Origin: Verrucomicrobiota bacterium
GTDB lineage: Bacteria > Verrucomicrobiota > Verrucomicrobiia > Limisphaerales > J093
Length of the DNA: 37,429 nucleotides
Assembly (NCBI GenBank): GCA_016871715.1
Contig: VHCO01000050.1
Span: forward strand, 1 to 37,429
Direction of reading: 5' to 3'
The notes beneath the pieces are model-generated. The model was not told the origin of the DNA. It did not search any database and saw nothing but the letters and a program-made list of their open reading frames with translations. A program made the translations under genes and the position numbers. Shown here one piece after another: positions 26,127 to 34,496 of this stretch (position 1 is the stretch's first letter; the number at the start of each line of letters is the position of its first letter).

Positions 26127-29100
26127 TCAGCCGCGTGTGAGCGCCTCGTCCAGGTTCAACAGCACGTTGGCAACGACCGTCCAAGCCGCCGCCTCGGCCC
26201 ACCCGTGCTCGCCATCAGGCGGCCCCAACCCGGCCACCGCCGCCGCCTCGGCCGCCGCCGGGTCCGCCCGGAACTGGCGCAGCGCTGCCCAATAGAGCTC
26301 TGCCAAATGCGCCCGTTCCTCCGCCGTGGGGCGCCGCGCCAACGCGCAGCGGAACCCGTAACCCAACCGCGACCGCACGGTCGGACCGCCTTCCCGGAGG
26401 ATACGCCGCGCTAAGCCCGCGCTCGCCACAGTAAAGGCAGGATCGTTGAGCGTGGCTAAGGCCTGCAACGGCGTGTTCGTCCGCGGCCGCCGCACCGTGC
26501 AAACCTCCCGACTCGGCGCGTCGAACGTGGCAAAGGTCGCGTACGGCGCCGTTCGCCGCCAAAATGTGTAGACCCCTCGCCGATACTGGTCGCCTCCCGC
26601 GCTCGTGACCCACCGGTCCGAACTGTACGGGTTGTTCCAGATCCCCTCCGGCTGCATAGGAAAAACACTCGGCCCCCCGAGCTTCGGGTCGAGCAACCCG
26701 CCCACCGCCAACGCGGAGTCTCGCACCAGCTCCGCCGTCAGGCGCAGACGCACCCCGCGCGCCAGCAACCGATTGTCCGGGTCCCGCTCCGCCAACGCCG
26801 GCGCCACTTGCGCCCGTTGCCGGTAAGTCGCCGAGGTCACCATCAGCCGGTGCATCGCCTTCAAGCTCCAGCCCCGACGCAGAAACTCCGTCGCCAACCA
26901 GTCCAACAGCTCGGGGTGCGTCGGCGGCTCGCCTTGCGTGCCGAAATCCTCGCTCGTCTCAACCAACCCGCGTCCGAAATGCCCTTCCCACAGCCGGTTC
27001 ATCGTCACTCGTCCCACCAGCGGATTCGCCGGATCCACCAACCACCGCGCCAAACCCAGCCGGTCCGGGCCCGCATCCACCGGCAGCGGATGCAACACTG
27101 CCGGCACCCCAGGCTGCACTTCCGCGCCCCGTTCGCGGAAGCTGCCACGCTCCAACACGTGCGTCCGGCGCGGCGTATCGACTGCCGCCAAAACGAGCGT
27201 GCTGGCAATGTCCTTGGGCTCCTGCTTGCGCAGACTGGCAATCTGCGACCGCACCTCATCCAGCGCCGGGTCGATCGATCGATAGTGCGCCGCCAACCGC
27301 GCCCGCTCCTCGGCCACACGCTCCCCAACCTCCCGCTCCAACACCCGCCGCACCGCCAGTGGAACCTCCGCCCACGCACGGAGGTCCTCGAGCGGCGCTG
27401 TCGAAACCGCCACGCGAAACCGCCCTAACAAATGCCCCGCCTCAGTCTGGTGCTTTAGCCGGACCACCAACCGCGTGCGCGGGGTGAGGGCAAAGGCCCG
27501 ACGCGGCACCAACACCGCGTAGCGATCGACCCGATTCGTCGCCTCCAAACTCCCCACCGCCCAGCCCGTCCGCGGGTTGCCATCCCACAACCCACCCACT
27601 TCGTACCCCTCCGGTGACACATCCGCATACGCCCGCTCCCACACCACGTCATGCGCGCCACTCTGATCGGCGCTGAGCGCAAAATAGAACCCATGACCCC
27701 CACCGCGACCGCTCACCTTGAGCAATAACCGGTTCTCGCCCGCCGCTAACTCGAGCCGGACCCGCTCTAGATCCGGCCCCACCCCGCGCGCAGCGTTTCG
27801 CGCCAACAGCTTCTCCCCATTCAACCAGAGCTGTAGACCGTCGTCGCCCCGCAGCGAGACATAAATCGCTGTGGAAACCGCCACCTCAATCACCCGATAC
27901 AGATAGGTCGCCACCACCTCGCCCGGCAACGCCTGCGCCACCCCATCCTTCCACTCCGGCCGTTCGACCCAACCCAACTGCCCCTCCCCATAGCGCTGAC
28001 CCAAATCTACCGCCGGCTCCGACACAAAGGCACGGTCGAACGCTTCGCCAGGCGAAGCCGCCGGGAACGGCCCCACACTGTGCCACACCCCAAAGACCGG
28101 CGTGACCGTCGCTGCGCTCCCGTCGGCTTGAATCGGGTCCGCGCGCACCTCGACTTCCGAAAGAACGAAATTGCCTAACTCGCTCCGACCCGAGCCTCCC
28201 GCCGGCATCCGATCGTCCGCCAATACCTCGAGCCGAACCGCACTCAGGACGGTCCGCTCCGTCTCCGCGCGCACTTCATAGACGCTCTTGGCCGGTAGCG
28301 ACCCGCCCGCGCGGACCGAACCATCCGCCAACCGCTCGAACGTCACCCCGTCCCCCGCCTCGAACGCGGCCGCCTCGAGCACTCGCCAACCCGCGGCTAG
28401 CCGAGCCCGCACTGCCGCCAACCGCCGCTCCCACGCTTCTTGCCGCTGGTCAAGCTCGGCGGTCTGAGTCTCGAGCACCCGCTGCAACGGCGCGATCTGA
28501 GCGCGCACCTCCGCCCGCCGCGCCGCCTGTTCGGGACTGGGCACCTCGAGGACCGGCTCGTTGCTCCGCCCGCCATCCCGGGTCTGATTGAAATAGGCGA
28601 AGACCTGGTAGTACTCCTGCTGGCTGAACGGATCGTACTTGTGGTCGTGACACTGACTGCAGCCTAGCGTCGTCCCGAGCCAAACACTGAACGTCGTGTT
28701 CACCCGGTCCACCACCGCAGCCACCCGAAATTCCTCGTCGTCCGTTCCCCCCTCCGTGTTCACCATCGTGTTCCGGTGGAACCCCGTCGCAATCCGCTGC
28801 TCCCGCGTCGCCCCAGGCAACAAATCCCCCGCCAGTTGCGCCACCGTGAACTCGTCAAAGGCCATATCCCGATTCAGCGCCTCGATCACCCAGTCGCGAT
28901 ACAGCCAATGCGACCGACGCTCGTCCTTCTCGTAGCCGTTCGTGTCGGCGTACCGCGCCAAATCCAACCACGGCACCGCCCAGCGCTCCCCATAGTGAGG
29001 CGAATCCAGCAACCGCTCGACCAACCGTTCGTAGGCCCCAGGCCCACGGTCCCGCACAAACGCCCGCACATCCCGAGGCGATGGCGGCAAACCAATCAGA

Positions 29101-29774
29101 TCCAGGCTCACCCGCCGAATCAACGTCGCCCGTTCCGCCTCCGGCAACGGCTGCAATCCCTCCGCCTCCAACCGCGCCAAAATAAAATGGTCAATCCCGT
29201 TGCGCGGCCAACCCGAGTCCTTCACCGCCGGCAAGGCCGGCCGCACCGGCCGCTCATACGCCCAATGCTTGATCACGCGATCCAACTCCATTCCCACCCC
29301 CGCCGGCCAAACAGCCCCCTGCTCGAGCCAAGCGCGCATCCGACCCAACTCCGCCTCCGTCAAGCCGTCGCCCTCAGGCGGCATCAGATCTTCACCCCCC
29401 AAACCCGCCACCCGCCGAAACAACAGGCTCTCCTCCGCGCTCCCAGCACGAATCGCCGGACCGGACTTGCCACCCTGCAACACCCCGGCGCGCGCATCCA
29501 ACCGTAGCCCAGCACGCTGCCTCTCCGGGCCGTGACACCCAAAACAACGCGCCTGCAACACCGGAAATACCTCCCGGGCGAAATCGACCGCCCTGGCCGT
29601 ACCCGTCCCCCCACCCGCGAACCACCACACCAACGCCAATCCGCCCGCCGCCCATCGGGCCGCTAGCCTGCGCACGCGAAACACCCTCACCCGAAAACGG
29701 CCCCAGCGCCAAAGCATAGCCAGAGCGCCGCGCCAGCCCGCAGCGGGCCAAACGGTTCTGCTGTATCTTCGCAT
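26127..29774 (-). CDS. Long PSD1-type cytochrome c protein with internal beta insert, copy A
   Basis: The protein has 1215 residues, about 160 more than copy C. A long Arg-rich N-terminus precedes a membrane/signal segment (about 41-62). The cytochrome c domain has C77-FG-C80-H81 and EDLMPPEGDG; the PSCyt2 domain (RATLIRRVSLDLIGLPPS ...) carries a second C372-SQ-C375-H376. Between about 590 and 770 is an insert with YLYRVIEVAVSTAIYVSLRG and DDGLQLWLNGEKLLARN, which resembles a PA14/carbohydrate-binding beta-sandwich and may bind sugars. The PSD1 domain follows ([40 protein letters not shown]). The ATG at 29774 may be too far upstream; residue M20 is an alternative. It lies 101 bases downstream of the selenoprotein gene on the same strand. 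Confidence 0.9.
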   Translation of the reverse strand: MRRYSRTVWPAAGWRGALAMLWRWGRFRVRVFRVRRLAARWAAGGLALVWWFAGGGTGTARAVDFAREVFPVLQARCFGCHGPERQRAGLRLDARAGVLQGGKSGPAIRAGSAEESLLFRRVAGLGGEDLMPPEGDGLTEAELGRMRAWLEQGAVWPAGVGMELDRVIKHWAYERPVRPALPAVKDSGWPRNGIDHFILARLEAEGLQPLPEAERATLIRRVSLDLIGLPPSPRDVRAFVRDRGPGAYERLVERLLDSPHYGERWAVPWLDLARYADTNGYEKDERRSHWLYRDWVIEALNRDMAFDEFTVAQLAGDLLPGATREQRIATGFHRNTMVNTEGGTDDEEFRVAAVVDRVNTTFSVWLGTTLGCSQCHDHKYDPFSQQEYYQVFAYFNQTRDGGRSNEPVLEVPSPEQAARRAEVRAQIAPLQRVLETQTAELDQRQEAWERRLAAVRARLAAGWRVLEAAAFEAGDGVTFERLADGSVRAGGSLPAKSVYEVRAETERTVLSAVRLEVLADDRMPAGGSGRSELGNFVLSEVEVRADPIQADGSAATVTPVFGVWHSVGPFPAASPGEAFDRAFVSEPAVDLGQRYGEGQLGWVERPEWKDGVAQALPGEVVATYLYRVIEVAVSTAIYVSLRGDDGLQLWLNGEKLLARNAARGVGPDLERVRLELAAGENRLLLKVSGRGGGHGFYFALSADQSGAHDVVWERAYADVSPEGYEVGGLWDGNPRTGWAVGSLEATNRVDRYAVLVPRRAFALTPRTRLVVRLKHQTEAGHLLGRFRVAVSTAPLEDLRAWAEVPLAVRRVLEREVGERVAEERARLAAHYRSIDPALDEVRSQIASLRKQEPKDIASTLVLAAVDTPRRTHVLERGSFRERGAEVQPGVPAVLHPLPVDAGPDRLGLARWLVDPANPLVGRVTMNRLWEGHFGRGLVETSEDFGTQGEPPTHPELLDWLATEFLRRGWSLKAMHRLMVTSATYRQRAQVAPALAERDPDNRLLARGVRLRLTAELVRDSALAVGGLLDPKLGGPSVFPMQPEGIWNNPYSSDRWVTSAGGDQYRRGVYTFWRRTAPYATFATFDAPSREVCTVRRPRTNTPLQALATLNDPAFTVASAGLARRILREGGPTVRSRLGYGFRCALARRPTAEERAHLAELYWAALRQFRADPAAAEAAAVAGLGPPDGEHGWAEAAAWTVVANVLLNLDEALTRG

Positions 29775-29875
29775 GAACTAATTGGAGCTAGAAGGTAACT
29801 TTAAGCCCGCGATGGCACGAGGGTTCTTTCCCCCCGCGCCACCCAACCCGCACCCAACCACCAACTCTGCCACCC

Positions 29876-30829
29876 CTAGGGCGCCCGCACCACGGCCCGA
29901 ACCCGGACAAAACGATGGGTGCGAGCGCTCCACGAGTCGAGAAACGTGTAATTGGCCTCGGCCGTGCCCGTCCCATCGAACAGATTCCGCAGCGATCGGG
30001 CCGCCAAAACCGCAGTCGGACTCGATCCCCACTGCACCAAGTCCGAGGAGACCTCCACCTGGTACTCCAGGTGCTCCCCAGCCGGCCGCCGGAATGTGAG
30101 GGTCACCGCCTCCTGGCCGGCCAACCGCGTCGTGCCGAGCTGAATTGGTCCCTTCAGATTCGCCTCCTGCGGCGCGCTCCCAAACGCGTACTCAGCCGCC
30201 GCATCGCGACCGTCGCCGTCCCCATCGTCTGCAAACCCCCGGCTCAGACTGCCAAAGTGCACCTGCTCCCACTCGTCCGGTAGACCGTCCCCGTCCGTGT
30301 CCACCACCTTGGCCGCCGCCAAAAACAAAGCCTTCAACGCCTCCCGATTCGCCGCCTGGCTGAGGTCGTGTTCGGTCAAGTTGTAGACGGCCACCACACG
30401 GTTTTGACCGTCCAGAATCCGCACGTCCCGATACACCACACCCCACCGCGACCAGACGTTCTGCGTGAAGCTGTCTTGCAGCCACGGCAGCCCGCGCCCC
30501 TCGGTCGCCAAACCGTTGTAGGAACTGTCCGAGGTCCGATTCACACCCAGCAGCTCGATGTTAAACCCGGGGCGAGCCGCGCGGAGCTCGTCCTGAATCC
30601 GATCCAGGTACTCAAACTGAGTACGACAGTAGCCTCAGCCCGCCGCTCCGAAGTAGTACCCGGAAATCTGCAGCCGATAATCCCGCGGCGATACCGTCGC
30701 CTGACTGCGCACCGAGTTCGGATTCACGTCCACCAAGCCAAAGTCCGGCACCGGTTGCCCCCAACCGACCACCGCCAAGCCACCCACCACTACGATGCAG
30801 GCCCAAAGATTTCTCATGACCTGGACCAT
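29876..30829 (-). CDS. Exported thioredoxin-like selenoprotein (in-frame TGA read as Sec)
   Basis: Read through one TGA (30637-30635), this is a 317-residue protein. A signal peptide (about 5-25) precedes a redoxin-type start PVPDFGLVDVNPNS. The active site is GYYFGAAG-U65-G-Y-C68-RTQF, where thioredoxin-fold proteins have W-C-x-x-C; the TGA therefore replaces the first redox cysteine. The fold continues to about 155 (WGVVYRDVRILDGQNRVVAV). Calcium-type repeats follow (DTDGDGLPDEWEQ at 177-189, DDGDGDGRDAAAEYAFG at 201-217), then the C-terminal beta module (about 238-317). A hairpin suited to be the SECIS begins ten bases after the TGA. ATG 30829 has AAGGGA upstream; ATG 30817 and TTG 30853 are alternatives. 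A nonsense mutation is the main alternative reading. The likely role is exported thiol/selenol redox chemistry. Confidence 0.82.
30608..30624 (-). promoter_or_regulatory. Bacterial SECIS-like hairpin
   Basis: On the minus strand GTACTCA-GTT-TGAGTAC is a perfect 7-bp stem with the loop GUU, starting 10 bases after the in-frame TGA, which puts 17 bases between the TGA and the loop. This fits the known bacterial rules: a small apical loop with G at its first or second position, about 16-37 bases from the UGA. It lies within the coding sequence and would recruit SelB with selenocysteinyl-tRNA. Confidence 0.8.
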
Positions 30830-31082
30830 GCCAGCTAATCCCTTTCCTGTCAAAGCTTGACATCCCCTGCCACTCGATGCTCCCTCTCACTCGAGCAAAC
30901 CCATGATGCCCCATGCCCTATCGCCATCGTCGTCGCCAGCCGCTCGAACCCACTGACCTGCCTCGTCCGGCGCGCCCAGCAGTCGCGCCCCACCGGTTGA
31001 CGGCCGCCATGAACGCCAACCACCCTCGCGTCAACGCTCCCCATCTTTCCGCCCCTCCCCACTCCCCATCTTTCTGCCCCCC

Positions 31083-32408
31083 ATGAACCTCCCAACCCTC
31101 TCCCGTCGGCGCGCCCTGCGCCAAGCCACCCTCGCCACCACCCTCGGCGCGCTCGGCGGCGGCGGGGCGCTCTCCGCCCTCCCACAAGCTCACGCCGCCG
31201 ATGAACCCGCCCGCCGACCCGACCGACCCGACCGGCTGAACGTCCGCGATTTCGGCGCTGCCGGCGACGCCAAGACCGACGATACTGCCGCCTTTCGCGC
31301 GGCGCTCAAGGCGGCCGCCGCGCAAGGGGGCAACGCCGTGTTCCTGCCGCCGGGCAATTACCTCATCGCGGATACGCTCGACGTCCCCGAAAACGTCGTG
31401 CTCGAAGGGGTGTTCCGCGCTCCAACCGCGCGCACCCAGAATCGGGGTAGCACGCTTCTGGCAGTCGCCGGGGCGGGCCAGGCCGACGGCACGCCCTTTC
31501 TCACGCTCCACCAGAATTCCACCCTCTGCGGCCTCACCGTCTTCTACCCGGAACAAAAGCAAGCCAACCCACCCGTGCCCTATCCCTGGACCGTTCGCGG
31601 CATCGGCGACAACTGCTCGCTGGTGGATGTGCTCCTAGTCAACCCCTACCAGGCGGTCGACTTCGGAACGCGCCCGGCCGGCCGCCACGCCATCCGCGGC
31701 CTCTACGCGCAACCCCTCTACCGCGGGATCTTCATCGACCAATGCTTCGATGTCGGGCGCGTTTCGGACGTCCATCTGTGGCCCTTCTGGGGCGGTTGGG
31801 AGGGTGCACTCGGCCAGTTCACCCGCGAACAAGGCATCGCTTTCATCCTGGGGCGCACCGACTGGGAATACCTGTTCAATTGCTTCTGCATCGGCTTTAA
31901 CGTCGGCTTCCAGTTCGTCAAAACCAAGGCCGGATCCCCAAACGCCGTGCTCACCCAGTGCGGCTCGGACATCGGCCCCACGGCCGTCCGCATCGAAAGC
32001 GTCCAGGATCACGCGGGCGTCTCCTTCGTCAACGGCCAGTTCATGGCGGGCATCGAAATCCAGGAAACCAACCGCGGCCCCGTCAAATTCACCGCCTGCG
32101 GCTTCTGGAATATCCCCACCACCGATTTCCACGCCCGGCTCGCGGGCACTGGACACACCACGTTCAACGGGTGCCATTTCGTCGGGTGGGCCCGGAAAGA
32201 CCCACAAGCGCCCTGCATCCACGCCCAGCGCGGCGGCGTCACCATCGCCGCTTGCGACTTCGCCTCCCGCAACAAAACCCAGGTCTTGCTCGAGAAAGAC
32301 ATCGACGCCGCCTTGATCTTCGGCAACCGGCTCCGCGGCCAGGACCGCATCGTCAACCAGGCCGGCGATCGAGCCCAGATCGCACTCAACGTCGTGTCCC
32401 AGACCTAA
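31083..32408 (+). CDS. Tat-exported pectate-lyase-superfamily beta-helix protein
   Basis: The protein has 441 residues. A twin-arginine signal SRRRALRQATLATT (7-20) is followed by LNVRDFGAAGDAKTDDTAAF, the typical opening of the Pectate_lyase_3 domain, and VFLPPGNYLIADTLDVPENV. The rest shows repeating short beta-strands with Asn/Gly turns, as in a right-handed parallel beta-helix. Such proteins cut or bind plant or microbial polysaccharides; the catalytic residues cannot be placed by eye. It is transcribed away from the selenoprotein gene. The leader directly before ATG is C-rich (two CCCCATCTTTC-like repeats) and has no Shine-Dalgarno. The substrate is unproven; pectin-like material is suggested by the PL11 lyase 2 kb away. 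Confidence 0.8.
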   Translation: MNLPTLSRRRALRQATLATTLGALGGGGALSALPQAHAADEPARRPDRPDRLNVRDFGAAGDAKTDDTAAFRAALKAAAAQGGNAVFLPPGNYLIADTLDVPENVVLEGVFRAPTARTQNRGSTLLAVAGAGQADGTPFLTLHQNSTLCGLTVFYPEQKQANPPVPYPWTVRGIGDNCSLVDVLLVNPYQAVDFGTRPAGRHAIRGLYAQPLYRGIFIDQCFDVGRVSDVHLWPFWGGWEGALGQFTREQGIAFILGRTDWEYLFNCFCIGFNVGFQFVKTKAGSPNAVLTQCGSDIGPTAVRIESVQDHAGVSFVNGQFMAGIEIQETNRGPVKFTACGFWNIPTTDFHARLAGTGHTTFNGCHFVGWARKDPQAPCIHAQRGGVTIAACDFASRNKTQVLLEKDIDAALIFGNRLRGQDRIVNQAGDRAQIALNVVSQT

Positions 32409-32474
32409 CCGAGGCCGACGTCTGAACGCGCCGACGGCGCCCAACCCGACCGCGTCCGACCCGATGGTGATCTC

Positions 32475-32504
32475 TTCATTTCGACAGTGTTTTAGTAGTT
32501 GACA
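32475..32504. repeat. 30-bp direct repeat, unit 1 (IS-end-like)
   Basis: TTCATTTCGACAGTGTTTTA followed by GTAGTTGACA. It matches unit 2 at 29 of 30 positions. The reverse complement begins TGTCAACTACTAAAACACTG, resembling IS21-family ends, which begin with TG and carry internal direct repeats. Confidence 0.75.
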
Positions 32505-32596
32505 GACTTGTTCCGCCGGCAGCGAGAAGAAGCCGGCCCCAGGCCATCTGACCTAGGCCCGCGCCCCATCGATTCTTGCGTCCTCCCGCTGATACG

Positions 32597-32626
32597 TTCA
32601 TTCCGACAGTGTTTTAGTAGTTGACA
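32597..32626. repeat. 30-bp direct repeat, unit 2 (IS-end-like)
   Basis: It differs from unit 1 by one base (TTCATTC instead of TTCATTT) and lies 122 bases away from it, measured start to start. No transposase is adjacent, so the pair may be a solitary end left by a lost element. Confidence 0.75.
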
Positions 32627-32865
32627 CGGTTGGGTGCGCCCAGCAGGAAGCTCAGCACGAACTGTCTTGGGCCGGTCACCCGCCACTTCGCCACCCCTTC
32701 ACCCCCCTTTTGGCTGCGGCTTGTTCAACACTGTTTTGGTCCAAATTCGGCTCAAATTGGGCTTGCCAAGCTGGCGCAGGCCGCAATAGGCTCAGCCGCA
32801 ATTGGCCGGTTGGACATATACACGTAAGTTTGAACGAAGTCGGTTCGCACTGACGCAGTGACCAG

Positions 32866-33663
32866 ATGCTTATGAAACAACCCATAACAAACACCTCGCG
32901 CTCAACGATTACGGTCGCGCTGTCGCTCTCGGTCGCCCTGGCCGCTCAGGTGGCCACCGCTCAAGTCCTACTCAATGTCGTCGAAACCGGAGGCGACAAT
33001 GAACCGACCGACACCATCTTGGCCAAGTGGAGCGGCCAAACGTGGAACGCTACCGTCAACAATGAACCGATCCCGGGCATCACGATCGGCACTCCGTACA
33101 CCGCCGGCGTATTTGGCAGCGGCGCTCCGGCCTACGTGGATCGCAACCACCGCTACTGGGACGACCCCGGCACCGGTACGTTCTCAGCTCTGGCGGTTCC
33201 CGCCTACCTCGTGGGCCACGAGTACATCATGTCCGGCAACGATAATCGTGACAACGCCGGATACCGGTTGGACCTGACTCTCAGCGGCTCCGCCCGGGTC
33301 CTGATGCTCATCGACAACCGCCTGTCGGACGTTGACGCTTTGAACCCGCCAACCTTTGGCCCCACCAGCATGCAGTGGATCTTGGACGACGGCTGGCTGC
33401 CGACCGCCAACGGTCTGAACCGATGGGCCGATACCTCGCGACCGGACGAAGTGCCCATCGACGAAGGCGCCGACGGCTCGATCAACCAGTACTTCTCGGT
33501 GTATTACAAGGACGCTACTGGCGGCTCGATCAGCTTGTTCCAGGCCGACAACGCCGGCCGGAACATGTATGGGGTGGTGGTGGTGCCCGAGCCCTCGACC
33601 TGGGCGCTACTCGGCCTGGGCGGCTTGGCTCTGTTCTGGGGTAGCCGTGGACGTCGTTCCTAG
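32866..33663 (+). CDS. PEP-CTERM surface protein
   Basis: The protein has 265 residues. A signal peptide (about 14-33, ending VATA) leads an Asn/Asp/Gly-rich extracellular domain of unknown fold. The C-terminus is a textbook PEP-CTERM sorting signal: PEPSTWALLGLGGLALFW from residue 241, then a basic tail GSRGRRS. Such proteins are thought to be processed by an exosortase and attached or released at the surface, often with exopolysaccharide. Two ATGs (32866 and 32872) are possible starts. A strong intrinsic terminator follows 33 bases after the stop, so the gene is probably monocistronic. No close functional family is recognised for the body of the protein. Confidence 0.88.
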   Translation: MLMKQPITNTSRSTITVALSLSVALAAQVATAQVLLNVVETGGDNEPTDTILAKWSGQTWNATVNNEPIPGITIGTPYTAGVFGSGAPAYVDRNHRYWDDPGTGTFSALAVPAYLVGHEYIMSGNDNRDNAGYRLDLTLSGSARVLMLIDNRLSDVDALNPPTFGPTSMQWILDDGWLPTANGLNRWADTSRPDEVPIDEGADGSINQYFSVYYKDATGGSISLFQADNAGRNMYGVVVVPEPSTWALLGLGGLALFWGSRGRRS

Positions 33664-33696
33664 ACGGAGACCCTAACTCCTTTGTTGAAACCCGCA

Positions 33697-33723
33697 GGCG
33701 GGCGTTTCGCGCCCGCCGTTTTT
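33697..33723 (+). terminator. Intrinsic terminator after the PEP-CTERM gene
   Basis: GGCGGGCG and CGCCCGCC form a perfect 8-bp GC stem around TTTCG, followed by GTTTTT. This is a classical rho-independent terminator. Confidence 0.92.
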
Positions 33724-33860
33724 CGTTTGCCGCACAGGTCAGCCGGACCCGATCGAGTTCGCGCCGATCGAGTTCGGGCTTGCGTTGGTCTGGTCCGCCC
33801 GGCATGGTCGCCGGCCGCGGTTTGCTGCAGGATCAGGGGGCAAATCGGCGGGGACCAACC

Positions 33861-34349
33861 ATGAGCGATCTGTTGTGGCATGTGGCCCATACCCGGCCAC
33901 GGTGTGAGAAGAAACTGGTGCAGTACTGCGAGCGGGAAGGGTTTCAGACGACACTCCCGCTTTACCGCAGCGTCAAGAAATACCGAGGCAAGAAACTGGT
34001 CTTCCTGAAACCCCTCTTCCCCGGCTACGTCTTTCTGCAACTCCTCCAGGCGCACCGCCAGAAGGTCTACCAGAGCGATTACGTGGCGAACCTGCTCGAT
34101 GTGCCGGACCAGGCCGAGTTCGCCGAACAGTTGGAGGACATCCTCACGGCGCTGGACACCGAACTCGAGATTCGCTTGGCCCCGACCATCGGCGAAGGCT
34201 GCCGCGTGAAGATCAAGTCCGGCCCCCTCCAAGGCATGGAGGCGTGGGTCGAGCGTCGCTCGGGCATGGCCGAGGTGCTGCTGCGCTTGGATTTCATCGG
34301 TCAAGCCGCCGCCGTCAAGATCGACGCCACCGAACTCGAGCTGATCTGA
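33861..34349 (+). CDS. NusG paralogue (RfaH/UpxY-like antiterminator)
   Basis: The protein has 162 residues. The NGN domain is visible from LLWHVAHTRPRCEKKLVQYC with GFQTTLPLYRSVKKY and LFPGYVFLQL, and the C-terminal KOW-type segment in EGCRVKIKSGPLQGMEAWVE. Housekeeping NusG sits beside secE and ribosomal-protein genes, which are not here. The location beside a surface-protein gene and the divergent sequence suggest a specialised factor that keeps RNA polymerase going through particular long operons, often polysaccharide ones. ATG 33861 with GGGGACC upstream is preferred over the longer open frame starting at 33780. A 13-base sequence, CCGATCGAGTTCG, is tandemly repeated (33749-33761, 33764-33776) upstream. 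The target operon is not in the window. Confidence 0.87.
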   Translation: MSDLLWHVAHTRPRCEKKLVQYCEREGFQTTLPLYRSVKKYRGKKLVFLKPLFPGYVFLQLLQAHRQKVYQSDYVANLLDVPDQAEFAEQLEDILTALDTELEIRLAPTIGEGCRVKIKSGPLQGMEAWVERRSGMAEVLLRLDFIGQAAAVKIDATELELI

Positions 34350-34496
34350 CCGCCGCGCTGGGCCACCAACCGCAGCCCGGCACAACCACCTCGCTGGCGG
34401 GTGGCCGCCATGGCCTCGATCCCGCAACGGTCGTCGATCAAGGCCAACCCCACCCCGCTGCAACCCTCACGCCCTTTCGGTCCGCCGCCCTCGGCC

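Larger units (their letters stand above)
32409..32865. other. 457-base intergenic region with direct repeats
   Basis: No convincing gene is present; short open frames here lack protein-like features. It contains two 30-base direct repeats listed separately, a weaker third match near 32725-32745 (CAACACTGTTTTGGTC), and presumably the promoter of the PEP-CTERM gene. The 3' half is less GC-rich than the surroundings. Confidence 0.6.

Noticed and set aside
30635..30853. A 72-codon protein ending at the TGA, and a separate protein starting at 30544
   Set aside because: The two frames are continuous across one TGA, the joined protein is coherent, and the TGA lies at a redox-cysteine position with a SECIS-like hairpin after it.
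32475..32626. Possible CRISPR array
   Set aside because: There are only two repeat units separated by 92 bases, no further units and no cas genes.
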